DNA from: Chloroflexota bacterium
Lineage (GTDB): Bacteria; Chloroflexota; Anaerolineae; Promineifilales; Promineifilaceae
Assembly (NCBI GenBank): GCA_013112725.1
Contig: JABFFZ010000023.1
Span: 1 to 63,396, forward strand
Length of the DNA: 63,396 nt
Reading direction: 5' to 3'
This document shows positions 42,195-50,027 of the stretch, in pieces. The notes under the pieces are model-generated. The model was not told the origin of the DNA. It saw nothing but the letters and a program-made list of their open reading frames with translations, and did not search any database. Numbering within the stretch: position 1 is the first letter of the stretch; each line of letters begins with the position of its first letter. A program made the translations under genes and the position numbers.

Positions 42195-43889
42195 ATGCAT
42201 TCGTTAACTCAGGCTTTACAAGAACACGAACTGATTGTCCTGCGCGTGATTGGCGAATGGTGGGACCTGGATTTAACCGGGTCGGGCAAAGCCGCCTGCG
42301 TGAAGGAATTGGCGGCGACTTTGGGCCAGTTGAATTTCCCGGAGGAAGTGGGCTACTTGCCGCCGGAGGAAGCGGCCGGTATTCAGGCATTGGTGCAGGC
42401 CGGCGGACGGATGCCGGTAGCCGCTTTTGCCCGTGATTTTGGCGATGTGCGCCTGATGGGGCCGGGGCGGCTGGAGCGGGAAGAACCCTGGTTTGACCCG
42501 ACCAATGCCGCCGAAGCGTTATGGTATCGTGGCTTTTTGTACCGGGGCTTTGACGAAACGGCCGAGGGTCTCATCGAATTTTACTACCTGCCGGATGAAC
42601 TCATGGCGCAATTCCCCAAACCGACGCAAAAGGGTGCAACCTCTTTGGCCGGTTCAGCTCAGGCGGTTGCCATCCCCACCACGCCCGCTGAATCTACCCC
42701 AACCCCGCTGCCCCTATCGCTCAGCCTCACCCCACCGCCCGATGTCACCGATGCCGTAGATGACATGACCACGCTCATCACTTTGGCGCAGCAAGATGGT
42801 TTGCAGTCTGGCTTTTTGGGCGAGACAACCCCATTTTTACTGAACCCCAACCCAGAGCGCCGCTCATTGCTGCTCAACCTGGCTACGGAGATGGGGCTGC
42901 TGGCGCTGCAAGAGAACCGGCTACGGCCGTTGCCAACGGCCGTGGCCTGGCTCAAAAACAGTCGCGAGGCCCAACTCCGTGCCCTGGCCGAAGCGTGGAG
43001 CAGCAGCAATTGGAACGAACTGCTCCGCACCCCAGGCCTGCGCTGCGAAGGCGACCAATGGCACAATGAGCCCATCCTGGCCCGCACTGCCCTGCTAGAC
43101 GCTCTACCACGTGACCCTGCCTGGTATCGCCTGGATGATCTGGTGGCCTTCATCAAAGCCAATGACCCTGATTTTCAACGCCCCGATGGGAATTACGACA
43201 CCTGGTATGTGCGTGACCTGGCCAGCAACCAATACCTGAACGGTTTTGAAAGTTGGGAGCGGGTGGAAGGGCGGCTACTGCGCTATCTGGTGCAAGGCCC
43301 GCTGGTGTGGCTGGGGTTGGCCGTTACCGCTGTGCCCGAAAACCACCCCGCCTTTGCCCTCACCGACCGCGCCATCGAATGGCTCAACGGCGTACCCGCC
43401 GAAAACCACGAAGTCCCCGCCCCCCTGATTGTGCAGCCAGACGCCATCATCCTGGCCCCGGCCAACGCCAACCGCTACCATCGTTTCCAGGTGGGGCGCA
43501 TCAGCGAGATGCTGCCCGCGCAGCCGGGCAAACCGTACCAATACCGGCTGACGCCCACGTCATTGGCGCGGGCACAAAAACAGGGCATCTCCCCGGAGCG
43601 CATTGTGCAGTTTTTAGAGGATGTGGCCGGTGGATTGCCCGCCAGCATCAAACGGGGCATTGGGCGCTGGGGCGAAAAGGGGATGGAAGGGCGGCTGGAA
43701 ACGGCCGTGATCCTCCGTGTGCGTGAGGCCGCCATCCTGGAAACCCTACGCGCCAACCCTAAAACCTGCGATTACCTGGGCGAAAGCCTGGGCGATCTGG
43801 CGGTGGCTGTGCCCGCCGCTCATTGGGAACCCTTGCGCGCCGCCGTGGCCCAATTGGGTCTATTGCTGGATGTAATCGGTAATCCATAA
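42195..43889 (+). CDS. XPB/Ssl2-like helicase-associated winged-helix protein
   Basis: Protein of 564 residues without helicase motifs. The N-terminal part shows winged-helix-like segments (VLRVIGEWWDLDLTGSGKAA; an LYRGFDETAEGLIEFYYLPD turn). The C-terminal part contains LIVQPDAIILAPANANRYHR, FQVGRISEMLP and TPTSLARAQKQGISPERIVQ with the LP-x(2)-I-K-R-x-I-x-R-W helix, which is the pattern of the helicase C-terminal domain family 3 (XPB/Ssl2-type) found stand-alone in Chloroflexota and Actinomycetota. A linker rich in Pro and Thr (about 155-180) joins them. It is probably DNA-binding; its role is unknown. Confidence 0.75.
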   Translation: MHSLTQALQEHELIVLRVIGEWWDLDLTGSGKAACVKELAATLGQLNFPEEVGYLPPEEAAGIQALVQAGGRMPVAAFARDFGDVRLMGPGRLEREEPWFDPTNAAEALWYRGFLYRGFDETAEGLIEFYYLPDELMAQFPKPTQKGATSLAGSAQAVAIPTTPAESTPTPLPLSLSLTPPPDVTDAVDDMTTLITLAQQDGLQSGFLGETTPFLLNPNPERRSLLLNLATEMGLLALQENRLRPLPTAVAWLKNSREAQLRALAEAWSSSNWNELLRTPGLRCEGDQWHNEPILARTALLDALPRDPAWYRLDDLVAFIKANDPDFQRPDGNYDTWYVRDLASNQYLNGFESWERVEGRLLRYLVQGPLVWLGLAVTAVPENHPAFALTDRAIEWLNGVPAENHEVPAPLIVQPDAIILAPANANRYHRFQVGRISEMLPAQPGKPYQYRLTPTSLARAQKQGISPERIVQFLEDVAGGLPASIKRGIGRWGEKGMEGRLETAVILRVREAAILETLRANPKTCDYLGESLGDLAVAVPAAHWEPLRAAVAQLGLLLDVIGNP

Positions 43890-43925
43890 CCGGTTATCAG
43901 ACATATAACTTCGGGCTTGAACAGT

Positions 43926-44270
43926 ATGCAACTCTTCAAATCAAAGGCGACGCCGGATGCAGAGGGTTATTTTGAGACGGTGGCGGGTACGGCCGTGCCA
44001 GAGGGGGAACTAACGGCCGTGACCATCAACGGCCGTAAACTACTGCTCGCCCGCTACGAAGGGCGCGTGTATGCCTTCAGCGCCCAATGCCCCCACGCCG
44101 CCGCCAACCTGGGTGATGGCTGGCTGAGCCGCTTCAAAATTACCTGCCCCGATCACGAATACTGTTTTGATGTGCGCAACGGCCGTATCCTCTGGCCGAC
44201 CGACGAAAACTACCGCCTCAAACTATTTGCCGCTAAAGAGGATGACGGCATCGTCAGAGTTAAATTGTAA
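43926..44270 (+). CDS. Rieske-type [2Fe-2S] ferredoxin-like protein
   Basis: Small soluble protein of 114 residues from the ATG at 43926. The cluster ligands are Cys55-Pro-His57 and Cys74-x2-His77 (SAQCPHAAANLGDGW; ITCPDHEYCFDVRNG). The 16-residue spacing is that of Rieske ferredoxins such as the NirD or dioxygenase ferredoxin type. The YCFDVRNGRIL strand after the second box is usual. No oxygenase or reductase gene is adjacent. Four ACGGCCGT copies lie in only 340 bases, the densest part of the window. Confidence 0.92.
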   Translation: MQLFKSKATPDAEGYFETVAGTAVPEGELTAVTINGRKLLLARYEGRVYAFSAQCPHAAANLGDGWLSRFKITCPDHEYCFDVRNGRILWPTDENYRLKLFAAKEDDGIVRVKL

Positions 44271-44316
44271 TTGAGCAATTGGGTAATTACCCAATTACTC
44301 AATTACTCAATTACAC
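44269..44316. repeat. ATTGGGTA-word repeat between convergent genes
   Basis: TAATTGAGCAATTGGGTAAT is followed by TACCCAATTACTCAATTACT. It overlaps the Rieske stop and reaches into the 3' end of the dehydrogenase gene. Confidence 0.85.
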
Positions 44317-45806
44317 CCCGGCGGCTCACTGGTTGCCGTTGGTGTCAACGTAGCCGTTGGCGTAAAGGTAGCGGTGGGGGTGGCGGTGTTGGTGGCGGTC
44401 GCCGTCATGGTTGCCGTCGCGGTGATGGTCGCCGTAGCCGTCAGCGTGCTAGTGGCGGTCGGCGTTGCAGGAAAAGGGGTACCTTCCTCCTTCAGCACCA
44501 ACGGCAGATAGTTTAATTGGTCGCCGCCGCCCAATGGGGATTGCCTGACGGCCGTTGCCCCCACTTTATAAACTGCCCCACTGCCGTTGCTGTAATGCGC
44601 CACATATAATTCCCCATCACACCCCTCGCCAAAAGTGCTGGGGGTATTAACATTGGGCACAGTACCCACCAGGGTTGTGTCCCAGCCGCCACCGCCGTCT
44701 GGATACGACAACCACAAGCGCGCCGTGCCATAATCGGCAAACAGGTAATAGCCCTGCAAAGCCGGATAATCCGTGCCCCGATAAACAAAACCGCCGGTCA
44801 CGGCAATACCCAGACTGTGTGAATACTCAAAAAATGGGAAGTCATACGCCGCCGGCGGCTGGCAGCCGGTGGTATTATATTCATGGTTGCCCTCATAACA
44901 GCGCCAACCCCAATTTTCACCGCCGCTGCTGCCGGCCGGTTGGAAATTTACTTCTTCCCACAAACCCTGTCCCACATCGCCAATAAACATATCCTGGGTT
45001 TGCCGGTCAAAGCTGAAACGCCAGGGATTCCGCAGCCCCAGGTGCCAGATTTCGTCACAGCTTCCACCCGCGCCATCTACAAACGGGTTGTCAGCCGGAA
45101 CCGTGTAATTACCGGCACTATCGCAATCGGGCGCGCCGCCGCCGCCGTCCACATCAATGCGCAGCATCTTGCCCAACAGCTGCGCTGGATTTTGGGCCCG
45201 GTTTTGCGGATCACCACTACTGCCGCCATCACCCAACCCGATGTACAAGTACCCATCGGCGCCAAAATTAAGGTCGCCGCCGTTGTGATTCCAATCTGGT
45301 TGAGCGACATGCATGATCACCAGGCGGCTGGCAGGATCAGCCACATTGGGGTTGGCGCTAACGGTGAAACGAGCCACGATGGTATCGCCCAGGGAATACC
45401 CATCCATGGCTACCGTTGTGTAGTTGACATAGAAATAGGGCGTCGCCGGATAGTCCGGGTGAAAAGCCAGGCCCAACAGCCCGCGTTCATTGGGGGAAGA
45501 AGCCACCAGATTGGTGATATTGAGAAAGGGGGTGGGTAACACAGACCCATCGGTATCAATAATTTTGATCACGCCGGCCCGCTCCACGACGAACAGGCGA
45601 TTGTCACCCGCGTTGGCAATATCCACCGGGTAGGTAAAATTGCCGGCAACCAGGGAGGTGGTAATCATGGGCACACCCCCTTGTGCGGATTCAGGCCCGG
45701 TGGCGGCCGACACGGCCGTCTGCCCACCCCCATTCATCATCACTACCAACGCCGCCAAACCCACCAACAACAGGCCCACACCCACTATTTTCAACAACTT
45801 CATCAT
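44307..45806 (-). CDS. Exported PQQ-type sugar dehydrogenase (GSDH family), TPTAT tail
   Basis: Protein of 499 residues with a signal segment (LLKIVGVGLLLVGLAALVVM). The six-bladed glucose/sorbosone-dehydrogenase propeller shows NRLFVVERAGVIKIIDTDGS, NERGLLGLAFHPDYP, PDWNHNGGDLNFGADGYLYI with GLGDGGSSGDPQNRAQ, LGKMLRIDVDG, GLRNPWRFSFD and GENWGWRCYEG. These contain the residues that hold PQQ and calcium in the family. A C-terminal tail of about 55 residues is almost only Thr, Ala and Pro (TATATITATATMTATAT), a linker type common in Chloroflexota. A paralogue lies next (45929-47263). AAAGGAG sets the start. Confidence 0.9.
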   Translation of the reverse strand: MMKLLKIVGVGLLLVGLAALVVMMNGGGQTAVSAATGPESAQGGVPMITTSLVAGNFTYPVDIANAGDNRLFVVERAGVIKIIDTDGSVLPTPFLNITNLVASSPNERGLLGLAFHPDYPATPYFYVNYTTVAMDGYSLGDTIVARFTVSANPNVADPASRLVIMHVAQPDWNHNGGDLNFGADGYLYIGLGDGGSSGDPQNRAQNPAQLLGKMLRIDVDGGGGAPDCDSAGNYTVPADNPFVDGAGGSCDEIWHLGLRNPWRFSFDRQTQDMFIGDVGQGLWEEVNFQPAGSSGGENWGWRCYEGNHEYNTTGCQPPAAYDFPFFEYSHSLGIAVTGGFVYRGTDYPALQGYYLFADYGTARLWLSYPDGGGGWDTTLVGTVPNVNTPSTFGEGCDGELYVAHYSNGSGAVYKVGATAVRQSPLGGGDQLNYLPLVLKEEGTPFPATPTATSTLTATATITATATMTATATNTATPTATFTPTATLTPTATSEPPGCN

Positions 45807-45827
45807 ATCTGCTCCTTTGTACGTGTA

Positions 45828-45940
45828 GGGCGATTTAGAAAATCACCCCACAACTTATTAATCGTCAACTTTGCTTGCCACAGCGGGGGCAGGCGGCTTG
45901 CGGATTTAGAAAATCACCCCACAACTTATTAATCATCAAC
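45828..45940. repeat. 39-bp direct repeat including the end of the upstream gene
   Basis: The block 45831-45869 recurs with two differences at 45902-45940, separated by 32 bases. The second copy contains the last codons (VDD) and stop of the gene 45929-47263, so the first is a duplicate of that gene end. Each copy also holds GATTTAGAAAATC, a CGATTT/AAATCG-type hairpin. Confidence 0.85.
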
Positions 45941-47263
45941 CGACTGAATCTGGTAAACGCCGCCGTTGTGATCCACCACATACAATTCGCCGTTGGCATC
46001 TTCACCAAAGCTGGAAATAATCCGGCCACTTTCCAACACGCTGTCGCTTTGCCAACGGCCGTCCGCCATTGGAAATAACCGCCAGATATACCCGGTGCAA
46101 TAATCGGCCACAAAATAGTTGCCACGCAGCGCCGGGAACTGCTGCCCGCGATACACATATCCCCCGGTCACAGAACAGCCCTGGCTGTGATCATATTCAA
46201 AGATCGGCAAAACCAACCCGGTCGTATCGCAGGTATCACGCTGGTAGCAATGGCTGCCTTCCATACGATTCCAGCCATAATTTTCCCCACCAGGGGTACC
46301 CGCCGGGCGAAAGTTTACCTCCTCCCACTGACTCTGGCCCACATCGGCCAGAAAGAGGTCGCCCGTTTCCCGGTCAAAACTAAAACGCCAGGGATTACGC
46401 AGCCCTACCGCCCAAATTTCATTGCGCACGCCATCATCGGCTACAAACGGGTTGCTCGCCGGAATGCCATAAGGCGCTTCCCCGGCTACATCCACGTCTA
46501 TGCGCAGGATTTTGCCCAGTAAATCATTGCCTTTCTGTGCCCGATTTTGCGGATCGCCCTGGCTGCCACCATCGCCCATGCCAATGTACAGATAGCCGTC
46601 CGGGCCAAATTTCACCAGGCCGCCATTATGGTTGGCGTAAGGCTGCTCAATGGTCAGCAAAATTTGTTCACTGGCTGGGTCGGCCAGATTGGGATTGGCC
46701 GCGTTCACCTGGAAGCGGGCCACAACGGTGTTGGCAGCCGTGTTGGTATAGTTGACAAAGAAGTAGCCATTTTGGGTATAACGGGGGTGGAAAGCCAGGC
46801 TGAGCAGCCCCTGTTCATTGGCATCTTTGCCAACCCGATCCCGAATATCGAGGAAAGGTTCGGCCAGCAGCGCCCCCTCCTGGATGATGCTGATGAGGCC
46901 CTCTTGCTGCACCACAAAGAGACGGCCGTCGCCGGCATGGGTGACATAGAGCGGCAAGCTCAAACCCTCGGTAACAACAGGACTGAGTTGTATCTCATCC
47001 ACCGGTTGCAGCGGCACGGCCGTAGGCGTTGGTGGTAAAGGGGTCGGCGTGTCGGTGGGCACGGCCGTAGGCGCTGCCGGTGCATCCGCCGCGGTGCCGG
47101 TTGGTGGTAAGGTAGGGATGGCCGTGCCGGTAGGCACAACGGACGCCGTCGTGGCCGTGGCTGTGTTGGCGGGGACAACGGGTGGAGTCACGGCCGTTTC
47201 CGCCTGTCCACAGGCAGCCAGAAGTAAAAGGAAAAGGAAAAGTAGGGGTTTTGTCATATTCAC
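45929..47263 (-). CDS. PQQ-type sugar dehydrogenase lipoprotein
   Basis: Paralogue of the preceding dehydrogenase, 444 residues from GTG 47263 (or ATG 47257). It has a lipoprotein signal with LLLLAACG, then a 60-residue Thr/Pro/Val linker. The propeller carries GRLFVVQQEGLISIIQEGAL, NEQGLLSLAFHPRY, YANHNGGLVKFGPDGYLYIG with MGDGGSQGDPQNRAQ, GLRNPWRFSFDRE, GENYGWNRMEGSHCY and GGYVYRGQQFPALRGNYFVA. The start overlaps the citrate synthase stop by four bases, so translation is probably coupled. The substrate is likely a sugar or sugar-like alcohol outside the cell. Confidence 0.9.
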   Translation of the reverse strand: MNMTKPLLFLFLLLLAACGQAETAVTPPVVPANTATATTASVVPTGTAIPTLPPTGTAADAPAAPTAVPTDTPTPLPPTPTAVPLQPVDEIQLSPVVTEGLSLPLYVTHAGDGRLFVVQQEGLISIIQEGALLAEPFLDIRDRVGKDANEQGLLSLAFHPRYTQNGYFFVNYTNTAANTVVARFQVNAANPNLADPASEQILLTIEQPYANHNGGLVKFGPDGYLYIGMGDGGSQGDPQNRAQKGNDLLGKILRIDVDVAGEAPYGIPASNPFVADDGVRNEIWAVGLRNPWRFSFDRETGDLFLADVGQSQWEEVNFRPAGTPGGENYGWNRMEGSHCYQRDTCDTTGLVLPIFEYDHSQGCSVTGGYVYRGQQFPALRGNYFVADYCTGYIWRLFPMADGRWQSDSVLESGRIISSFGEDANGELYVVDHNGGVYQIQSVDD

Positions 47264-48393
47264 CGTTCTGCCAGGGGCACAAACGGCCGTGGCGCGGGGC
47301 CAACATAATTGGCTTTGGGGCGAATCAGGCGGTTATCGGCCAACTGTTCCAGCACATGGGCCAGCCAGCCAGCGATGCGGCTGATGGCAAACACGGCCGT
47401 AAACTGGTCTACCGGCAGGCCAATCATATACAGCGCCACCGCCGAATAATAATCCACATTGACAAAAAGCCGTCGCTGCACAAAATAGTCATCCTGCCGC
47501 GTCAACTGCTCGATCTGGCTGGCAATTTCATACCATTGGCCCTGCCCGCTGCTGGCAGCCAGCCGTTCGGCCATTGGCCGAAAGACGCGGGCGCGGGGGT
47601 CTTCTACTTTGTATTCCCGGTGGCCGATGCCCATAATGCGCTGCCCGGCGGCCCGCTTTTGCCGGTACCAGGCGGTCACATCGCCGGCAACGGCTGCTTC
47701 CAAGAATTGTTCCATCGCCTTTTGGTTAGCGCCGCCGTGGGAAATGCCTTTGAGCGTGCCAATGCCGGTGGTAATGACGGAGTAGATGTCCGGCAGCGTG
47801 CCGGTGGTAACGCGGCAGGCAAAGGTGGAAGCGTTGAAGTCGTGGTCGGCCAACAGCACCAGGTAGGCGTCTAGTGCCTGCACCGCATCCGGGTTTTGCC
47901 ATTGGCCATCCAACATGTAAAGGAAGTTGGCGGCATGGCCCAAGTCTGGGCGCGGAGCGATGGGTGATTTGCCCTGGCGGATGCGTTCCCAGGCGGCGAC
48001 GATGGTGGGAAACACGGCCGTCAACATCATCGCCTTTTCCCACGCCGCCGCCGAACTCAGGTCGTCGGCGGTGGGGTCGGCCATACCCAGCCAGCTGACG
48101 GCCGTGCGCAGCACGGCCATGGGGTGTGCCTGACGCGGGAAGCTTTGCAGCGCCGCCAGCACTTCCGGCGGCAGCGCCCGCCGCGCCGCCAAATCACTTT
48201 TGAAACTGTCTAGTTGGGTCTGTGTGGGCAATTCGCCATGCCACAACAGATACACCACCTCTTCATAGCTGGCCTGACCGCCCAGGTTCCACACGTTGTA
48301 ACCACGAAAGATGAGGATGCCATTGTCGCCGTCTACCCGGCTTACGGCCGTATCCGCCGCCGTCACCCCCGCCAATCCTTTGCCGATATTCAT
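47260..48393 (-). CDS. Citrate synthase (citrate/2-methylcitrate type)
   Basis: Protein of 377 residues from ATG 48393 (MNIGKGLAGVTAADTAVSRV). Family segments: ILIFRGYNVWNLGGQASYEE, YLLWHGELPT, DHDFNASTFACRVTTGT, ISHGGANQKAMEQFLEA with the catalytic His, IMGIGHREYKVEDPRARVF with the second His, and NVDYYSAVALYMIGLP with the catalytic Asp. Length fits the short type I citrate or methylcitrate synthases; which acyl-CoA is used cannot be read by eye. It is followed with a four-base overlap by an exported sugar dehydrogenase, an uncommon pairing. Confidence 0.93.
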   Translation of the reverse strand: MNIGKGLAGVTAADTAVSRVDGDNGILIFRGYNVWNLGGQASYEEVVYLLWHGELPTQTQLDSFKSDLAARRALPPEVLAALQSFPRQAHPMAVLRTAVSWLGMADPTADDLSSAAAWEKAMMLTAVFPTIVAAWERIRQGKSPIAPRPDLGHAANFLYMLDGQWQNPDAVQALDAYLVLLADHDFNASTFACRVTTGTLPDIYSVITTGIGTLKGISHGGANQKAMEQFLEAAVAGDVTAWYRQKRAAGQRIMGIGHREYKVEDPRARVFRPMAERLAASSGQGQWYEIASQIEQLTRQDDYFVQRRLFVNVDYYSAVALYMIGLPVDQFTAVFAISRIAGWLAHVLEQLADNRLIRPKANYVGPAPRPFVPLAER

Positions 48394-48446
48394 ATCCAAT
48401 CTGCTCCTTCCGTGCCTGCTTCACAAACAGGCGGTAGTATACCACG

Positions 48447-48490
48447 TAATCCGTGAGTCGTTATCCGTGAGTTATCCGTGAGCCGTTATC
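48447..48490. repeat. CGTAACC-type word repeat
   Basis: GTAATCCGTGAGTCGTTATC and CGTGAGTTATCCGTGAGCCG; a further short block lies at 48700-48726 on the other side of the dispersed element. Confidence 0.75.
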
Positions 48491-48491
48491 T

Positions 48492-48690
48492 AGGGCAATC
48501 GCCTACTCAATTCCCGGCGATTAAAATGTCGCTCAGGCGACGCTTTGCCTTGCGGCTACAGAGGGCAAAGTCGGCCTTCGCCGACTGGGCCCCAGCCCAC
48601 GCAGTGCCTGCCCTGAACCTTGTGAAGGGTGGGCTTCGCCTTCAGTTGGTGCAGATTTATCTGCCACATTGAGGAATAGGCGATTGCCCC
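48492..48690 (+). repeat. Dispersed ~200-bp element, copy B
   Basis: It begins with GGGCAATCGCCTA and ends with its near-inverse TAGGCGATTGCCCC. Internal blocks GCGATTAAAATGTCGCTCAG, GGCTACAGAGGGCAAAG, GGCCTTCGCCGACTGGG and GTGCAGATTTATCTGCCACA are shared with copies A and C. No credible ORF. Confidence 0.85.
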
Positions 48691-48722
48691 ACGTTATCCA
48701 ATGTCGGATTACGGATTACCGG

Positions 48723-49745
48723 TTACGCCTCTTGCCACCGGTGCCCATACTGCTTTTCGTAATATGCCTTGAATTCACCGCTTTTGATTTTGCGCCACCA
48801 CCATTCATTGTCGCGGTACCAGCGAGCAGTCTCGATAATGGCCTCGTGGGGAGTGTGATTTGGCTCCCAACCCAGGGCACGGATTTTGTCTACGTTCATA
48901 CTGTAGCGGCGGTCATGCCCTTCACGGTCTTTCACGTAGCGGATGAGGCTGGTAGGGCGATCGAGCGTTTGCAGCAGCAGTGCGATCATCTCGATATTTT
49001 CCATCTCCACGGCCGTGCCCACATTATATGTTTCCCCCAGCACCCCTTTGTGCAATACCAGGTCAATCGCTTCGCAATGGTCGGTCACATATTGATATTC
49101 GCGCATCTGACGGCCGTCGCCATACACCGGCAGCGGCTCATGGTCAAGGGCATTGGTGGCAAACAGCGGCACCGCCTTCTCTGGGTACTGGTAGGGGCCA
49201 ATGTTATTGCTGCCCCGTGTGATCGTCACCGGCAGATCATAGGTAATGAAATACGCATTCACCAGCAGATCGGCGCTGGCTTTACTGGCGGCATAAGGGC
49301 TGCGCGGGGCCAGATTATCTGTTTCCTTGCTGGAAAACCCATGCGGAATATGCCCATACACCTCATCCGTGCTGATCTGGTGATACCGTTCCAGCTTCAG
49401 CTTACGCGCCGCTTCCAACAGCACATACGTGCCGTACACACTCGTCTGAATAAACGCATCTGGGTTCATAATCGAACGATCCACATGTGTTTCAGCGGCA
49501 AAGTTGACAATGGTATCAATCGCCTGCTCCTGTATTGTCCGCTCCACCAGCGCCGCATCACAAATATCACCCTGCACAAAGTGATACCGGGGATCAGCCT
49601 GCACTGCCAACAGGTTATCCAGATTACCGGCATACGTCAGTTTGTCATAGACCACAATCCGGTACGCCGGGTATTTCTGCAACATGTACAGAACAAAATT
49701 AGCGCCAATAAAGCCGGCGCCGCCTGTCACCATCAAATTTTTCAT
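48723..49745 (-). CDS. rfbB: dTDP-glucose 4,6-dehydratase
   Basis: Short-chain dehydrogenase of 340 residues: NAD-binding GGAGFIGANFV at residues 7-17, DKLTYAGNLDNL, the catalytic STDEVYGHIPHGF, and YAASKASADLLV with the YxxxK pair. RGSNNIGPYQYPEKAVPLFA and the C-terminal DREGHDRRYSMNVDKIRALG-type segment are RmlB hallmarks. It forms dTDP-4-keto-6-deoxyglucose for rhamnose and other deoxysugars. The other rml genes are not in the window. Confidence 0.95.
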   Translation of the reverse strand: MKNLMVTGGAGFIGANFVLYMLQKYPAYRIVVYDKLTYAGNLDNLLAVQADPRYHFVQGDICDAALVERTIQEQAIDTIVNFAAETHVDRSIMNPDAFIQTSVYGTYVLLEAARKLKLERYHQISTDEVYGHIPHGFSSKETDNLAPRSPYAASKASADLLVNAYFITYDLPVTITRGSNNIGPYQYPEKAVPLFATNALDHEPLPVYGDGRQMREYQYVTDHCEAIDLVLHKGVLGETYNVGTAVEMENIEMIALLLQTLDRPTSLIRYVKDREGHDRRYSMNVDKIRALGWEPNHTPHEAIIETARWYRDNEWWWRKIKSGEFKAYYEKQYGHRWQEA

Positions 49746-49838
49746 TTATTCCTCTCTAAAGATTGGTTCAATCTTGGAGATTGGACTAATCTGTATTGTT
49801 ACTGTCCACAAGCCAGGCGGCATTTTAGCCAAATGACC

Positions 49839-49869
49839 TTGCACAGCCAATAAACGCCTGTGCTATACT
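49839..49869 (+). promoter_or_regulatory. Extended -10 promoter before the metallophosphoesterase gene
   Basis: TTGCAC (49839-49844) and TGCTATACT (-10 TATACT at 49864-49869, with TGn) lie about 160 bases upstream of the start at 50028. The spacer is 19 bases, long but compatible with the extended -10. GGAGATT/AATCTCC words lie at about 49776 and 49930 in the same gap. Confidence 0.5.
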
Positions 49870-49979
49870 TGCCCTACGCTTATAGTATAGGCATTGTAAG
49901 ATGAGACAATTCGGAGACCTACTCTTCCAATCTCCTAATCTCTCTAATGAAAACAATCTTTTTATCGGTGCCTGTGTAG

Positions 49980-49998
49980 CACGATTTGGCAAATCGTG
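49980..49998. repeat. CGATTT/AAATCG palindrome
   Basis: CACGATTT-ggc-AAATCGTG, perfect 8-bp arms, 30 bases before the metallophosphoesterase start. Confidence 0.7.
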
Positions 49999-50027
49999 TG
50001 ACATCACCACTCAATCTCCAAAACCAC

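Noticed and set aside
48669..49853. 394-codon plus-strand frame opposite rfbB
   Set aside because: The minus strand encodes a complete, motif-rich dehydratase; the plus frame has no RBS or family features.
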